A DNA stretch of 64,000 nucleotides from Gulosibacter sp. 10 (GTDB taxonomy: Bacteria > Actinomycetota > Actinomycetes > Actinomycetales > Microbacteriaceae). Of this stretch, positions 26,205-35,279 are shown piece by piece; position 1 is the stretch's first letter, and each line of letters begins with the position of its first letter. The position numbers and the translations under genes are program-made. The DNA lies in the NCBI RefSeq assembly GCF_900163695.1, contig NZ_FUIC01000027.1, forward strand, positions 125,834-189,833, written 5' to 3'. The notes under the pieces are model-generated. The model saw nothing but the letters and a program-made list of their open reading frames with translations, was not told the DNA's origin and ran no database searches.

Positions 26205-26232
26205 TACTTTCCTGACCGTGCGTACAGTAATG
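26205..26232 (+). promoter_or_regulatory. Promoter and PaaR-like operator of paaJ-paaF-paaH
   Basis: A -10 candidate TACTTT (26205-26210) is followed directly by a 22-bp site at 26211-26232 that begins CCTGACCG, has a central CG, and ends CAGTAATG. It matches the layout I recall for the corynebacterial PaaR site (ACT-N-ACCG-N2-CG-N2-CGGT-N-AGT), and three more copies occur in this locus. Confidence 0.6.
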
Positions 26233-26267
26233 TAGGGCTCGAGGTTCGAAGACGAAGGAGTTCTCCC

Positions 26268-27485
26268 ATGCCCGAAGCGTTCATCATCGACGGCGTCCGC
26301 ACCGCCGTCGGACGATACGGGGGCGCGCTCTCCGGAGTGCGGCCGGACGACCTCGCGGCCGTGGTGATCGGCGAGGCGGTGCGCCGCGCGGGCATCGACC
26401 CCGAGGCCGTCGACGAGGTGATCCTCGGCAACGCCAACGGCGCCGGCGAGGAGAACCGGAACGTCGCCCGCATGGCCTGGCTGCTCGCGGGGCTGCCGGA
26501 CTCGGTGCCCGGATTCACGGTCAACCGGCTGTGCGCATCCGGCATGACCGCGATCACCGCCGCCTCGCAGATGATCCGCGCCGGAGACGCCGATCTCGTG
26601 GTGGTCGGCGGCGTGGAGTCGATGACGCGCGCGCCGTGGGTCATGGCGAAGCCCGGCGCGCCCTGGGCGAAGCCGGGCGAGGTGCACGACACCTCGATCG
26701 GCTGGCGCTTCCCGAACCCGAGATTCGAGGAGGGGCCGCTCTCGCGCGAGGGCAGGGCGACGTTCTCGATGCCGGAGACGGCGGAGGAGGTCGCGGAGCG
26801 GTTCGGGATCGGCCGCGAGGATGCCGACGCTTTCGCGGTGCGCTCCCACGAGCGGGCCTTCGCGGCGATCGCCGCGGGCCGGTTCGACCGGGAGATCGTG
26901 CCGGTCGAGGCGGCCGGGCGGAAGGGCGCGGTGACGGTGGTCGACCGGGACGAGGGGCCCCGGGAGGGCACCACGCTCGAGGTGCTGGCCCGGCTGCGCC
27001 CGGTCGTGAAGCCGGGCGGGGTGGTCACGGCGGGCAACTCCTCCTCGCTCAACGACGGCGCCTCGGCGCTCGTGATCGCCTCGGACGCCGCCGTCGAGCG
27101 GCACGGGCTCGCGCCGCGCGCCCGGATCGTCGGCGGCGCCTCGGCGGGCGTGGCCCCCGAGATCATGGGCATTGGGCCCGTGCCGGCCACCCGCAAGGCG
27201 CTCGCCCGGGCGGGCTGGGGCATCGGCGATCTGGGCGCCGTCGAGCTCAACGAGGCGTTCGCGACCCAGTCGCTCGCGACCATCCGCGAGCTGGCGCTCG
27301 ACGAGGCGGTGGTCAACGCGAACGGCGGGGCGATCGCGCTCGGGCATCCGCTGGGCTCCTCGGGGGCGCGGATCGTCGTCACCCTCCTCAACCGGCTGGA
27401 GCAGGAGGGCGCGGCGCGCGGGCTCGCCACGATGTGCGTCGGGGTGGGGCAGGGGTCCGCGCTGCTGCTGGAGCGCGCGGCATGA
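26268..27485 (+). CDS. paaJ: Thiolase, probable 3-oxoadipyl-CoA / 3-oxo-5,6-dehydrosuberyl-CoA thiolase
   Basis: A 405-residue thiolase. The nucleophile Cys89 is in [10 protein letters not shown]. The C-terminal catalytic His is in [17 protein letters not shown], and the second Cys is in CVGVGQGS, the full degradative-thiolase set. In the phenylacetate pathway it acts twice: on the product of PaaZ and at the final 3-oxoadipyl-CoA step to succinyl-CoA and acetyl-CoA. The assignment rests on family plus position at the head of paaJ-paaF-paaH. A general acetyl-CoA acetyltransferase is the alternative. AAGGAG precedes the ATG. Confidence 0.88.
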   Translation: MPEAFIIDGVRTAVGRYGGALSGVRPDDLAAVVIGEAVRRAGIDPEAVDEVILGNANGAGEENRNVARMAWLLAGLPDSVPGFTVNRLCASGMTAITAASQMIRAGDADLVVVGGVESMTRAPWVMAKPGAPWAKPGEVHDTSIGWRFPNPRFEEGPLSREGRATFSMPETAEEVAERFGIGREDADAFAVRSHERAFAAIAAGRFDREIVPVEAAGRKGAVTVVDRDEGPREGTTLEVLARLRPVVKPGGVVTAGNSSSLNDGASALVIASDAAVERHGLAPRARIVGGASAGVAPEIMGIGPVPATRKALARAGWGIGDLGAVELNEAFATQSLATIRELALDEAVVNANGGAIALGHPLGSSGARIVVTLLNRLEQEGAARGLATMCVGVGQGSALLLERAA

Positions 27486-28300
27486 GCGGCGGCGAGGGCG
27501 TCCCGAGCGGGTTCGAGCGGCTGCGGGTCGAGTACGGCCCGGACCGGGCCACGGTGCTGCTCGACCACGCCGCGACCCGCAACGCGATCGACCTGCGGAT
27601 GGTCGAGGAGCTGCACGCCGTCTGCGCGGAGCTCGAGCGCGCGCCGAGGATCCTCATCATCGCGGGGGCGAACGGGCTGTTCGCGTCGGGCGCGGATATC
27701 GCGCAGCTGCGCGAGCGGCGGCGCGAGGACGCGCTGGCGGGCATCAACGCGACGATCTTCGAGCGCATCGCGAGGCTCCCCATGCCGGTCATCGCGGCGA
27801 TCGAGCGGTACGCGCTCGGCGGCGGCGCGGAGCTCGCCTACGCCGCGGACTTCCGCATCGCCACCCCGGACGTGCGCATCGGCAACCCGGAGACCGGCCT
27901 CGGGATCATGGCCGCGGCGGGGGCGACCTGGCGGCTGCGCGAGCTCGTCGGCGAGCCGCTGGCGAAGGAGATCCTGCTCGCCGGCCGGCAGCTCGACGCG
28001 GAGGAGGCGCTCGCCTGCCGGCTGATCGGGGAGGTGCACGAGGCCGAGGCGCTGCTCGACGCCGCGAACGCCCTGGCGGACCGCATCGCGGAGCAGGACC
28101 CGCTCGCGGTGCGGATCACGAAGTCGGTCTTCCACACGCCGCGGGAGGTGCATCCCCTCATCGACTCGCTCGCGCAGGGCATGCTCTTCGAATCCGAGGC
28201 GAAGTTCGAGCGGATGCAGGAGTTCCTCGACGCCCGCGAGTCCCGGCGGCGGCGCCGGGCGGAGCGGGCGCAGGAGCACGAGGACGGGAGCGGAGCATGA
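27482..28300 (+). CDS. paaF: Enoyl-CoA hydratase, probable 2,3-dehydroadipyl-CoA hydratase
   Basis: A 272-residue crotonase-fold hydratase. The oxyanion-hole segments are [10 protein letters not shown] and [17 protein letters not shown]. Both hydratase glutamates appear present, one in [10 protein letters not shown] and one in [11 protein letters not shown], in contrast to the paaG product elsewhere in this locus. The basic C-terminus [22 protein letters not shown] is an unusual charged tail. It overlaps paaJ by four bases and paaH by four bases, so the three are co-translated. Role inferred from context: hydrates 2,3-dehydroadipyl-CoA. Confidence 0.88.
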   Translation: MSGGEGVPSGFERLRVEYGPDRATVLLDHAATRNAIDLRMVEELHAVCAELERAPRILIIAGANGLFASGADIAQLRERRREDALAGINATIFERIARLPMPVIAAIERYALGGGAELAYAADFRIATPDVRIGNPETGLGIMAAAGATWRLRELVGEPLAKEILLAGRQLDAEEALACRLIGEVHEAEALLDAANALADRIAEQDPLAVRITKSVFHTPREVHPLIDSLAQGMLFESEAKFERMQEFLDARESRRRRRAERAQEHEDGSGA

Positions 28301-29157
28301 TCGAGGAAATCGGATTCCCCGGGCGAGTCGGCGTCATCGGCGGCGGCCGGATGGGCGGGGGGATCGCGCACGCGTTCCTGCTGGCGGGCTCGGAGGTCGC
28401 GGTGATCGAGCGCGACGAGGCGGCCGCGGCGGCCGCGCGGGACAGGATCGCCGGCTCGGTCCGGCGATCCGTCGAGCGCGGGGCCGAGGGCGTGGACGAG
28501 GCCGAGGCGCTCGGCCGGCTCGAGACGGCCGCGGGCTACGAGGCGCTCGCCTCGGCGCAGCTCGTCGTCGAGGCGGTTTTCGAGGACTTCCGGGTGAAGG
28601 CGGATGCGCTGCGCCGGGCCGAGGCGAGCACGGCCGCGGGCACGGTGCTCGCCTCGAACACCTCGTCGATCTCGCTCGGCGAGCTCTCGGCGGCGCTCTC
28701 CCGGCCGGCCGACTTCCTGGGCCTGCACTTCTTCAACCCGGTGCCGGTCTCGGCGCTCGTCGAGGTCGTCATCGCGCCGGGCACCTCGCGGGCGCTCGCC
28801 GAGTCCGCGCCCGAGTGGGTGCGGCGGCTCGGGAAGACGCCCGTCGTGGTCCGGGACGCGCCGGGATTCGCGTCCTCGCGGCTCGGCGTCGCGCTCGCGC
28901 TCGAGGCGATGCGGATGGTCGAGGAGGGCGTGGCGAGCCCGGAGGACATCGACGCCGCGATGGAGCTCGGCTACCGGCACCCCTCCGGGCCGCTCCGGAC
29001 GACCGATATCGTCGGGCTCGACGTCCGGCTCGGCATCGCCGAGTACCTCGCGGCGCAGCTCGGGGACCGGTTCGAGCCGCCGCGGATCCTGCGGGAGAAG
29101 GTCGCCCGAGGGGAGCTCGGGAAGAAGTCCGGGCGCGGCTTCTACGACTGGGCGTAG
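28297..29157 (+). CDS. paaH: 3-hydroxyacyl-CoA dehydrogenase, probable 3-hydroxyadipyl-CoA dehydrogenase
   Basis: A 286-residue short-form dehydrogenase. The NAD-binding Rossmann motif GVIGGGRMGGGIAHAF is at the N-terminus, followed by an acidic strand end (VIERDE). SNTSSISLGELSAAL and LGLHFFNPVPVSALVEVV contain the catalytic and substrate-binding residues. The C-terminal dimerisation domain ends in KKSGRGFYDW, the family signature. It oxidises 3-hydroxyadipyl-CoA to 3-oxoadipyl-CoA for PaaJ. It overlaps paaF by four bases. Confidence 0.88.
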   Translation: MIEEIGFPGRVGVIGGGRMGGGIAHAFLLAGSEVAVIERDEAAAAAARDRIAGSVRRSVERGAEGVDEAEALGRLETAAGYEALASAQLVVEAVFEDFRVKADALRRAEASTAAGTVLASNTSSISLGELSAALSRPADFLGLHFFNPVPVSALVEVVIAPGTSRALAESAPEWVRRLGKTPVVVRDAPGFASSRLGVALALEAMRMVEEGVASPEDIDAAMELGYRHPSGPLRTTDIVGLDVRLGIAEYLAAQLGDRFEPPRILREKVARGELGKKSGRGFYDWA

Positions 29158-29188
29158 CGCGGCGCTCGCCCGGGGCGGGGTTCTCGCG

Positions 29189-29227
29189 TACGCTGGAGAT
29201 GCATTACTGAACGAACGGTTGGTAAAG
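29189..29227 (+). promoter_or_regulatory. Promoter and PaaR-like operator of paaZ
   Basis: -10 candidate TACGCT (29189-29194), then the 22-bp operator-like site at 29206-29227 beginning ACTGAACG and ending TTGGTAAAG. The site lies across the expected transcription start, where a bound TetR-family repressor would block initiation. Confidence 0.65.
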
Positions 29228-29290
29228 ATGCCGGCCGTCGAGGCGAGGGACCGATCGCGCGACGAGGCGCGACGAGGAGGACGGACGAGG

Positions 29291-31405
29291 ATGACCGAGA
29301 CGACGACCGCAGCCGATTTCGTGCCGAGCTTCGTGCGCGGCGACTGGTGGACGCCCGCCCCCGGGGCCTGGGCCACGCCGATCCGCGACACCTCCACCGG
29401 CGAGGAGATCGCCCTGGTCCCGAGCGAGGGCCTCCCGATCGCCGCGGCGGTGGACCACGCGCGCGGGGCGGGGCGCGAACGGCTGGGCGAGCTCACGATC
29501 CACCAGCGCGCGCTCAGGCTCAAGGAGCTCGCGCTGCACCTGAACGAGCGCAAGGCCGAGCTCTACGAGCTCTCGCAGCGCAACGGCGCGACGAAGGGGG
29601 ACTGCTTCTTCGACGTCGACGGCGGCATCGGCGTGCTCTTCACGATGAGCTCGAAGGCCCGTCGCGAGCTGCCGAACTCGAACGTCGTGATCGACGGCGC
29701 CCTCGAGCCGCTCTCGAAGGACGGCTCCTTCTCGGGCGAGCACATCTACACGCGCATCCCCGGCATCGCGGTCGAGATCAACGCCTTCAACTTCCCGGTG
29801 TGGGGGATGCTCGAGAAGTTCGCGCCCGCCTTCATCGCCGGGGTGCCGAGCATCGTCAAGCCGGCCACCCCCACGAGCAACATCACCGCGGCCTGCGTGC
29901 GGCTCATCGTCGAGTCGGGCATCCTCCCGGACGGCGCGCTGCAGCTCATCGCCGGCTCCGCGCGCGACCTGCTCGACCACCTCGACTATCGCGATATGGT
30001 GGCGTTCACGGGCTCGAAGCGCACCGCCGACGCGCTGCGCCGGCACCCGAACGTCCAGGAGGGCGGGGTGCGGTTCACCGCGGAGGCCGACTCGCTCAAC
30101 GCGGCGATCCTGGGGCCGGACGTCACGACGGAGGCCCCGGAGTTCGCGGCGTTCGTGCGCGCCGTGGTCACCGAGATGCAGGTGAAGGCCGGGCAGAAAT
30201 GCACGGCGATCCGGAGGGTGATCGTGCCGCACGCCCTCGTCGAGCCCGTGATCGAGGCCGTCTCCGCGCGGCTGCGCGAGAAGGTCCGGGTGGGCGACCC
30301 GCGGGCGGAGGGCATCACGATGGGCGCCCTCGCCTCCTTCGACCAGCTCGCGGACGTGCGCGCCGCGGTCGACTCCCTCGTCGAGGCGGGCGGGCGGGTC
30401 GCGTACGGCAGCACCGACTGGCCGGACGCGACTGCGGGGGCGTTCATCGAGCCCGTCGTGCTGCGGTGGGACGACAACCGCGCGGAGGCGCTGCACGCGA
30501 CCGAGGCCTTCGGCCCCGTGACCTCGGTGCTCGGCTACGACACGCCGCAGGAGGCGGCCGAGCTCGCGGCCCTCGGCGCCGGCTCGCTCGTCGCGACCGT
30601 GTGCACCTTCGACATGGAGGTCGCCGGCACGATCGGCCGCGCCATCGCGGGGCACCACGGACGCATCCACCTGCTCAACCGCGAGAACGCGCGGACCTCG
30701 ACCGGGCACGGCTCGCCCATGCCGCACCTCGTGCACGGCGGTCCCGGCCGGGCGGGCGGCGGCGAGGAGCTCGGCGGCGTGCGGGGCATCCTCCACTGCA
30801 TGCAGCGCACGGCGGTGCAGGGCACCCCGGACCTGCTCACGGCGGTCACCGGGGTGTGGCACCGCGGCGCGGCGCAGCGGCGCGTCGGCGCCCCCGAGTT
30901 CGGCGGCGCCCCCGAGGGGGAGGGCGGCGCGGCGCACCCCTTCCGCAAGGCGCTCGACGCGCTCCGCATCGGCGACGCGTTCGTCTCGCCGCTCCGCCGC
31001 GTCCGCGCGGAGGATATCGCGGAGTTCGCCCGGACGACCGGCGACGTGTTCTACGCGCACACCGAGCCGGCCGCGGCCGAGGCGAACCCCTTCTTCCCGG
31101 GGATCGTCGCCCACGGCTACCTGCTGGTGAGCTGGGCGGCGGGCGAGTTCGTCGCGCCCGGGCGCAGCGCGGTGCTCGCGAACTACGGCCTCGAGCACCT
31201 CCGGTTCCTGACCCCCGTCGCGGTGGACGACTCCCTCCGGGTCGAGCTCACCGCCAAGCGCATCACGCCGCGCGAGACGGACGACTACGGCGAGGTGGTG
31301 TGGGACGCGGTGCTCTACAACCAGCACGACGAGATGGTCGCGACCTACGACGTGCTGACGCTGGTCGGCAAGCGCGAGGAGCAGTCCCTCGGGGGCGGCG
31401 AGTAG
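29291..31405 (+). CDS. paaZ: Bifunctional oxepin-CoA hydrolase / 3-oxo-5,6-dehydrosuberyl-CoA semialdehyde dehydrogenase
   Basis: A 704-residue fusion with the pathway's two ring-opening activities. Residues 1 to about 520 are an aldehyde dehydrogenase: EINAFNFPVWGMLEKFAPA, FTGSKRTADALR, and the catalytic Cys304 in KAGQKCTAIRR. The C-terminal part is a MaoC-like hot-dog hydratase with DVFYAHTEPAAAEANPFFPGIVAHGYLL, providing the oxepin-CoA hydrolase. I chose ATG 29291 (MTETTTAADF) because GAGG directly precedes it and homologues start here. An in-frame ATG at 29228 is possible. It sits under its own PaaR-like site, between paaH and the convergent paaR. Confidence 0.95.
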   Translation: MTETTTAADFVPSFVRGDWWTPAPGAWATPIRDTSTGEEIALVPSEGLPIAAAVDHARGAGRERLGELTIHQRALRLKELALHLNERKAELYELSQRNGATKGDCFFDVDGGIGVLFTMSSKARRELPNSNVVIDGALEPLSKDGSFSGEHIYTRIPGIAVEINAFNFPVWGMLEKFAPAFIAGVPSIVKPATPTSNITAACVRLIVESGILPDGALQLIAGSARDLLDHLDYRDMVAFTGSKRTADALRRHPNVQEGGVRFTAEADSLNAAILGPDVTTEAPEFAAFVRAVVTEMQVKAGQKCTAIRRVIVPHALVEPVIEAVSARLREKVRVGDPRAEGITMGALASFDQLADVRAAVDSLVEAGGRVAYGSTDWPDATAGAFIEPVVLRWDDNRAEALHATEAFGPVTSVLGYDTPQEAAELAALGAGSLVATVCTFDMEVAGTIGRAIAGHHGRIHLLNRENARTSTGHGSPMPHLVHGGPGRAGGGEELGGVRGILHCMQRTAVQGTPDLLTAVTGVWHRGAAQRRVGAPEFGGAPEGEGGAAHPFRKALDALRIGDAFVSPLRRVRAEDIAEFARTTGDVFYAHTEPAAAEANPFFPGIVAHGYLLVSWAAGEFVAPGRSAVLANYGLEHLRFLTPVAVDDSLRVELTAKRITPRETDDYGEVVWDAVLYNQHDEMVATYDVLTLVGKREEQSLGGGE

Positions 31406-31407
31406 GC

Positions 31408-31430
31408 GACCGGCGGGGCGGCCGCCGGTC
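31408..31430. terminator. Short hairpin between convergent paaZ and paaR
   Basis: A 9-bp stem (GACCGGCGG and complement) with a five-base loop begins three bases after the paaZ stop and overlaps the paaR stop codon. Weaker than other terminators here. Confidence 0.5.
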
Positions 31431-32037
31431 AGCGGGGCCGGAGCCCGTCGAAGACGAGGCCGACCACGAGGTCGCCGAGCGCATCTGCGTCGAGGGATCC
31501 GCCGGGCCGGTACCACTCGGTGATCGAGTTCACCATGCCGAACACGAGCCGCGTGGCGGTCTTCGGGTCGATCTCGGCCCTGAGCTCGCCGGCCTCGTCG
31601 GCGTCGCGGACGAGGTCCGCGACGGCGCGGTCGAAGCGGCGGCGCCGGGCCAGGGCCTCGCGCTCGAGCTCGGTGTTGCCGCGCAGCCGCAGCAGCAGCG
31701 TCACCGATTCGAGCTCCCGCACGAGCGCGTGCACCGTGCCGCGCAGCACGAACTCGAGCCGGGCGGTGATCGGCTCGGCGGCGGGCTGCCCCGCGAGGAC
31801 GGTCTCGAGGGAGGAGAGCGCGCGGTCCAGCGCGCTCGCGAGGAGGTCCTCCTTGCTCGCGACGTGGTGGTAGATCGCGGATTTCGAGACCCCGAGCCGC
31901 TCCGCGATCATGCCGACGGTGGTGGCCTCGTATCCGTGCTGGTTGAACAGCTCGACGGCCGCCGTGATGACGTCCCGCCGGTCGTTGCCCGGTCGTCCCC
32001 GCTTCGGCGTCTTGGTGATGGTCTCGTTCGAGGTCAT
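31429..32037 (-). CDS. paaR: TetR-family repressor, probable PaaR
   Basis: A 202-residue TetR-family regulator. The N-terminal helix-turn-helix spans about residues 22-63: DVITAAVELFNQHGYEATTVGMIAE, then RLGVSKSAIYHHVASKEDLL. The C-terminal ligand domain is divergent and contains RLVFGMVNSITEWYRPGG, found in TetR members near paa genes. I chose the ATG giving MTSNETITK; the frame continues 26 codons upstream without a better start. Its place inside the paa locus and four similar operator-like sites indicate it represses paa genes until a pathway CoA ester (phenylacetyl-CoA in relatives) binds. Confidence 0.85.
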   Translation of the reverse strand: MTSNETITKTPKRGRPGNDRRDVITAAVELFNQHGYEATTVGMIAERLGVSKSAIYHHVASKEDLLASALDRALSSLETVLAGQPAAEPITARLEFVLRGTVHALVRELESVTLLLRLRGNTELEREALARRRRFDRAVADLVRDADEAGELRAEIDPKTATRLVFGMVNSITEWYRPGGSLDADALGDLVVGLVFDGLRPR

Positions 32038-32088
32038 GGCTCTCTCTGCTCGCGCGATGCGATCCCGCGGATGCGCCGGGATCCGAGA

Positions 32089-32119
32089 ACGGGTGGCGGC
32101 GAAGAACGCCGCCACCCGT
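32089..32119 (-). terminator. Hairpin terminator between paaK and paaR
   Basis: A 13-bp perfect stem (ACGGGTGGCGGCG and complement) with loop AAGAA starts 18 bases after the paaK stop, on the paaK transcript. paaR, 50 bases further on, should therefore have its own promoter or depend on read-through. Confidence 0.75.
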
Positions 32120-32136
32120 GCCCGCGCCGCACCGTC

Positions 32137-33483
32137 TCAGTGCGATCGCTCGTGCCGAGGATACTCGCTGACATCGCGGTCGCGATAGTCGTGCACTCGC
32201 TTGGCCTTGCCCTCGGAGCGGGGCAGCGTGTCGGGCTCGACCACGCAGACCCGCACGCTGGAGCCGATGGTGAGCTTGATCGACTCCTGCAGGCCCCGCC
32301 CGCAGGCCTCGCCCGCGGCGGCGTCGAACTCGGGCCGGCGCTCGATCACGACGGTGAGCTCGTCGAGCCGCTTCGGGCGGGTGAGCTCGAGGTGGTACTG
32401 GGGCGCGAGCGCCTCCTGCCGCAGCGCGAGCTCCTCGATCTGCGAGGGGAAGAGGTTGACGCCGCGGAGGATGATCATGTCGTCGGTGCGCGAGCGGACC
32501 TTCTGCATCCGGCGCATGGCGGGCCGCGCGTCTCCGGGCAGCAGCCGGGAGAGGTCCTTGGTCCGATAGCGGATGATCGGCATCGCCTCGCGGGTGAGCG
32601 AGGTGAACACGAGCTCGCCCTCCTCGCCGTCGGGCAGCACCCGGTCGAGCCGGTCGGGGTCGACGATCTCGGGGAGGAAGAGATCCTCCCACACGGTGGA
32701 GCCCTGCTGGTGCTCCGCCGACTCGCCCGCGACCCCGGGGCCCATGAGCTCCGAGAGCCCGTAGATGTCCACGGCCTTGACGCCGAGGCCCCGCTCGAGC
32801 TCCTGCCGGACCTCCTCGGACCAGGGCTCCGCGCCGAGGATGGCGATCTCGATCGGGGTATCGGTCGGATCCATGCCGTTGCCGCGCATGTAGTCGAGGA
32901 TCGTGAGCAGATAGGACGGGGTGCACATGATGATCCGCGAGCCGAAGTCCTTCATGAGCTGCACCTGCCGCGGCGTCTGCCCGCCGGACATGGGGACGAC
33001 GGTGAGGCCGGCCTTCTCGGCGCCGGTGTGGGCGCCGAGGCCGCCCGTGAACAGGCCGTAGCCGTACGCGTTGTGCACGATATCGCCCGGGCGGGCGCCG
33101 GCGATGCGCAGCACGCGGGCGACGCCCTGCGCCCACACGTCGAGATCGCGCTCGGTGTAGCCGACGACCGTCGGCCGGCCCGTGGTGCCCGAGGAGGCGT
33201 GCACCCGGCGCACCTGCTCCATGGGCACCGCGAAGGTCTCGAACGGGTAGTTCCGCCGGAGGTCCTCCTTGGTCGTGAAGGGGAACTTCGCGAGGTCCTC
33301 GAGGCGCCGCAGGTCGTCCGGGTGCACGCCGTGCTCGTCGAACTTCCGGGTGTACATGGGCACGTGCTCGTAGGCGTGCCGGAGGGTCCAGCGGAGGCGC
33401 TCGAGCTGCAGCGCCTCGAGCTCCTCGCGGCTCATCTGCTCCTCGGGGTCGAGTCCCTCGAGGTCGAATGGGAGTGCGTTCAC
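32137..33483 (-). CDS. paaK: Phenylacetate-CoA ligase
   Basis: Activates phenylacetate to phenylacetyl-CoA with ATP, the entry step of the pathway. The 448-residue adenylate-forming enzyme has the phosphate-binding loop SSGTTGRP at 97-104, the aromatic-acid segment HNAYGYGLFTGGLG, the core motif YGLSELMGPGVAGE, and a C-terminal RTDDMIILRGVNLFPSQIEE with the hinge residues. The length is typical of PaaK. It is transcribed with paaI upstream, although a hairpin lies between them. Confidence 0.95.
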   Translation of the reverse strand: MNALPFDLEGLDPEEQMSREELEALQLERLRWTLRHAYEHVPMYTRKFDEHGVHPDDLRRLEDLAKFPFTTKEDLRRNYPFETFAVPMEQVRRVHASSGTTGRPTVVGYTERDLDVWAQGVARVLRIAGARPGDIVHNAYGYGLFTGGLGAHTGAEKAGLTVVPMSGGQTPRQVQLMKDFGSRIIMCTPSYLLTILDYMRGNGMDPTDTPIEIAILGAEPWSEEVRQELERGLGVKAVDIYGLSELMGPGVAGESAEHQQGSTVWEDLFLPEIVDPDRLDRVLPDGEEGELVFTSLTREAMPIIRYRTKDLSRLLPGDARPAMRRMQKVRSRTDDMIILRGVNLFPSQIEELALRQEALAPQYHLELTRPKRLDELTVVIERRPEFDAAAGEACGRGLQESIKLTIGSSVRVCVVEPDTLPRSEGKAKRVHDYRDRDVSEYPRHERSH

Positions 33484-33537
33484 AGCGGTTCCTTCTCGGC
33501 CCGTGTCGGCCGTGTCGTCGTTGACGGTGGGCGGGCG

Positions 33538-33561
33538 TCCCGGATCTCCGTCGATCCGGGA
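33538..33561 (-). terminator. Hairpin between paaI and paaK
   Basis: A 9-bp stem (TCCCGGATC and complement) with a six-base loop lies 7 bases after the paaI stop in the paaI-paaK gap. It could be an attenuator that lowers paaK expression or an RNA-stabilising hairpin. Confidence 0.45.
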
Positions 33562-33567
33562 GGCCGG

Positions 33568-34023
33568 TCACGCCCGGGGCTTGGGGATGGTGCGGCTGCG
33601 GCCGCGGAAGAGCATGATGCGCACGGGCTCCTCGTCCTCGGGCCCGCGGGCGAAGACCTCGATGTCGTAGACGCCGCTGCGGCCCTCGTGGACGGCCTTG
33701 GCGTGCGCGGTGAGGGTCTGGCCCTCCACCGCGGGGCGGAGGAAGTTCACGTCGACGCCCGAGGCGACCGTGATGGTGCCGTCGTCCTCGTGCGAGTTGC
33801 AGGCGAGCGCGAAGGCCGTGTCGGCGAAGGCGAAGACCATGCCGCCGTGGGCGATCGCGAAGCCGTTGAGCATCTCGCGCCGCAGCTCCATCTCGAGCAC
33901 CGCCTCGCCCGGCAGGCTCTCGAGCACGCGGATCCCCATCCACCGGCTCGCGAAGTCGTCCTCGAGGATGCGGTGGCCCCGTGCCAGGGAGCCGTAGGAG
34001 ACCGGGGTCGGTTCCGTCGTCAT
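33568..34023 (-). CDS. paaI: Hot-dog thioesterase PaaI
   Basis: A 151-residue hot-dog fold thioesterase that hydrolyses dead-end phenylacetyl-CoA derivatives and frees trapped CoA. The family core is LNGFAIAHGGMVFAFADTAFAL, with the active-site Asp in FADTAF, and the second strand set VNFLRPAVEGQTLTAHA. The length is normal for PaaI. It is divergent from paaA, each behind an operator-like site in the 217 bases between their starts. Confidence 0.92.
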   Translation of the reverse strand: MTTEPTPVSYGSLARGHRILEDDFASRWMGIRVLESLPGEAVLEMELRREMLNGFAIAHGGMVFAFADTAFALACNSHEDDGTITVASGVDVNFLRPAVEGQTLTAHAKAVHEGRSGVYDIEVFARGPEDEEPVRIMLFRGRSRTIPKPRA

Positions 34024-34043
34024 TCTTCACCCCTTCGTGAATT

Positions 34044-34087
34044 CCTGAACAGGTCTACAGTAAAGTGCCCGGTCGGGGGCTTGTCAA
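34044..34087 (-). promoter_or_regulatory. Promoter and PaaR-like operator of paaI-paaK
   Basis: On the minus strand a perfect -35 TTGACA (34082-34087) is followed about 17-19 bases later by TTTACT or TACTGT as -10. The 22-bp operator-like site at 34044-34065 (plus strand CCTGAACA... ending CAGTAAAG) overlaps this -10. Confidence 0.6.
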
Positions 34088-34110
34088 GGTGGGAATCCGC
34101 CCCGCCCTGC

Positions 34111-34157
34111 TTGACCTGGCGGGAATCCGGCATAAACTGAACGTACGGTCTGTAAAT
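34111..34157 (+). promoter_or_regulatory. Promoter and PaaR-like operator of paaABCDE-paaG
   Basis: TTGACC (34111-34116), a 16-base spacer and TAAACT (34133-34138) form a strong promoter. A 22-bp operator-like site at 34136-34157 (ACTGAACG, TACG, GTCTGTAAAT) overlaps the -10 box. It is the best-conserved copy of the four. Confidence 0.7.
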
Positions 34158-34240
34158 GCCCGGCCGCGGAGCGCCGGGCCGGAACGATCGCCCACCGCAA
34201 CGGCGCAGGACTGACGATCGACGCGAAGGAGACGCCCGAG

Positions 34241-35239
34241 ATGTCGAGCAACGTAACCGAGATTTCCCCCGCGGAGCAGCCCTCCGAGGCCGCGCTCGAG
34301 CGCGCGCAGGCGCAGTTCGACGCGATCATCGCCGAGGACTCCCGCATCGAGCCCGCCGACTGGATGCCCGAGGCCTACCGCAAGACGCTGACCAGGCAGG
34401 TCGCCCAGCACGCGCACTCCGAGATCATCGGGATGCAGCCCGAGGCGAACTGGATCACGCGGGCGCCCTCGCTCAAGCGCAAGTCCATCCTCGTCGCCAA
34501 GGTGCAGGACGAGGCCGGGCACGGGCTGTACCTCTATTCCGCGGCCGAGACGCTCGGCACGACCCGCGACGAGATGACGCAGCAGCTCCTCGACGGCAAG
34601 GCGAAGTACTCCTCGATCTTCAACTACCCGGCGCGCTCCTGGGCCGACATGGGCGCGATCGGCTGGCTCGTGGACGGCGCGGCGATCTGCAACCAGGTGC
34701 CGCTGTGCCGCTGCTCCTACGGCCCCTACGGGCGCGCCATGGTCCGCATCTGCAAGGAGGAGTCCTTCCACCAGCGCCAGGGCTGGGAGATCCTCTACAC
34801 CCTCTCGCACGGCACCGCGGAGCAGAAGCAGATGGCCCAGGACGCCGTCGACCGCTTCTACGGCCCGGCCCTGCAGATGTTCGGCCCGCCGGACGACCAG
34901 TCGCCGAACTCGAAGCAGTCGATGGCCTGGAACGTCAAGCGCTTCTCGAACGACGAGCTGCGCCAGCGGTTCGTCGACATGATCGTGCCGCAGGCGGAGG
35001 CGCTGGGGCTCACCCTGCCCGACCCGGACCTGCGCTGGAACGAGGAGCGCGGCCACTACGACTTCGGGGAGCTCGACTGGGACGAGTTCTTCGGCGTGAT
35101 CAAGGGCAACGGCCCCTGCAACGCGCAGCGGCTCGCGCGCCGGCGCGAGGCGCACGAGAACGGCGCCTGGGTGCGCGAGGCGGCCGCCGCCTACGCGCGC
35201 AAGCAGGCCGAGGCGGCCGCGGAGCAGGCCGCCGCCTAG
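34241..35239 (+). CDS. paaA: Phenylacetyl-CoA 1,2-epoxidase catalytic subunit A
   Basis: Diiron catalytic subunit that epoxidises the aromatic ring of phenylacetyl-CoA. The 332-residue helical protein has the carboxylate-bridged diiron ligands in order: Glu61 ([13 protein letters not shown]), Glu91 and His94 in QDEAGHGLY, and Glu174 and His177 in EESFHQRQG. All are present. It works with structural PaaC, small PaaB and reductase PaaE. GAAGGAG lies nine bases before the ATG. It is the first gene of the six-gene plus-strand operon. Confidence 0.97.
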   Translation: MSSNVTEISPAEQPSEAALERAQAQFDAIIAEDSRIEPADWMPEAYRKTLTRQVAQHAHSEIIGMQPEANWITRAPSLKRKSILVAKVQDEAGHGLYLYSAAETLGTTRDEMTQQLLDGKAKYSSIFNYPARSWADMGAIGWLVDGAAICNQVPLCRCSYGPYGRAMVRICKEESFHQRQGWEILYTLSHGTAEQKQMAQDAVDRFYGPALQMFGPPDDQSPNSKQSMAWNVKRFSNDELRQRFVDMIVPQAEALGLTLPDPDLRWNEERGHYDFGELDWDEFFGVIKGNGPCNAQRLARRREAHENGAWVREAAAAYARKQAEAAAEQAAA

Positions 35240-35279
35240 CCCGACCGGACGCGTTCGACACTCGATGGGGAGAATACGA

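Noticed and set aside
29204..34030. A 1,608-codon minus-strand frame over the paa genes
   Set aside because: Low-complexity Arg/Gly-rich translation without motifs. paaZ, paaR, paaK and paaI account for the region.
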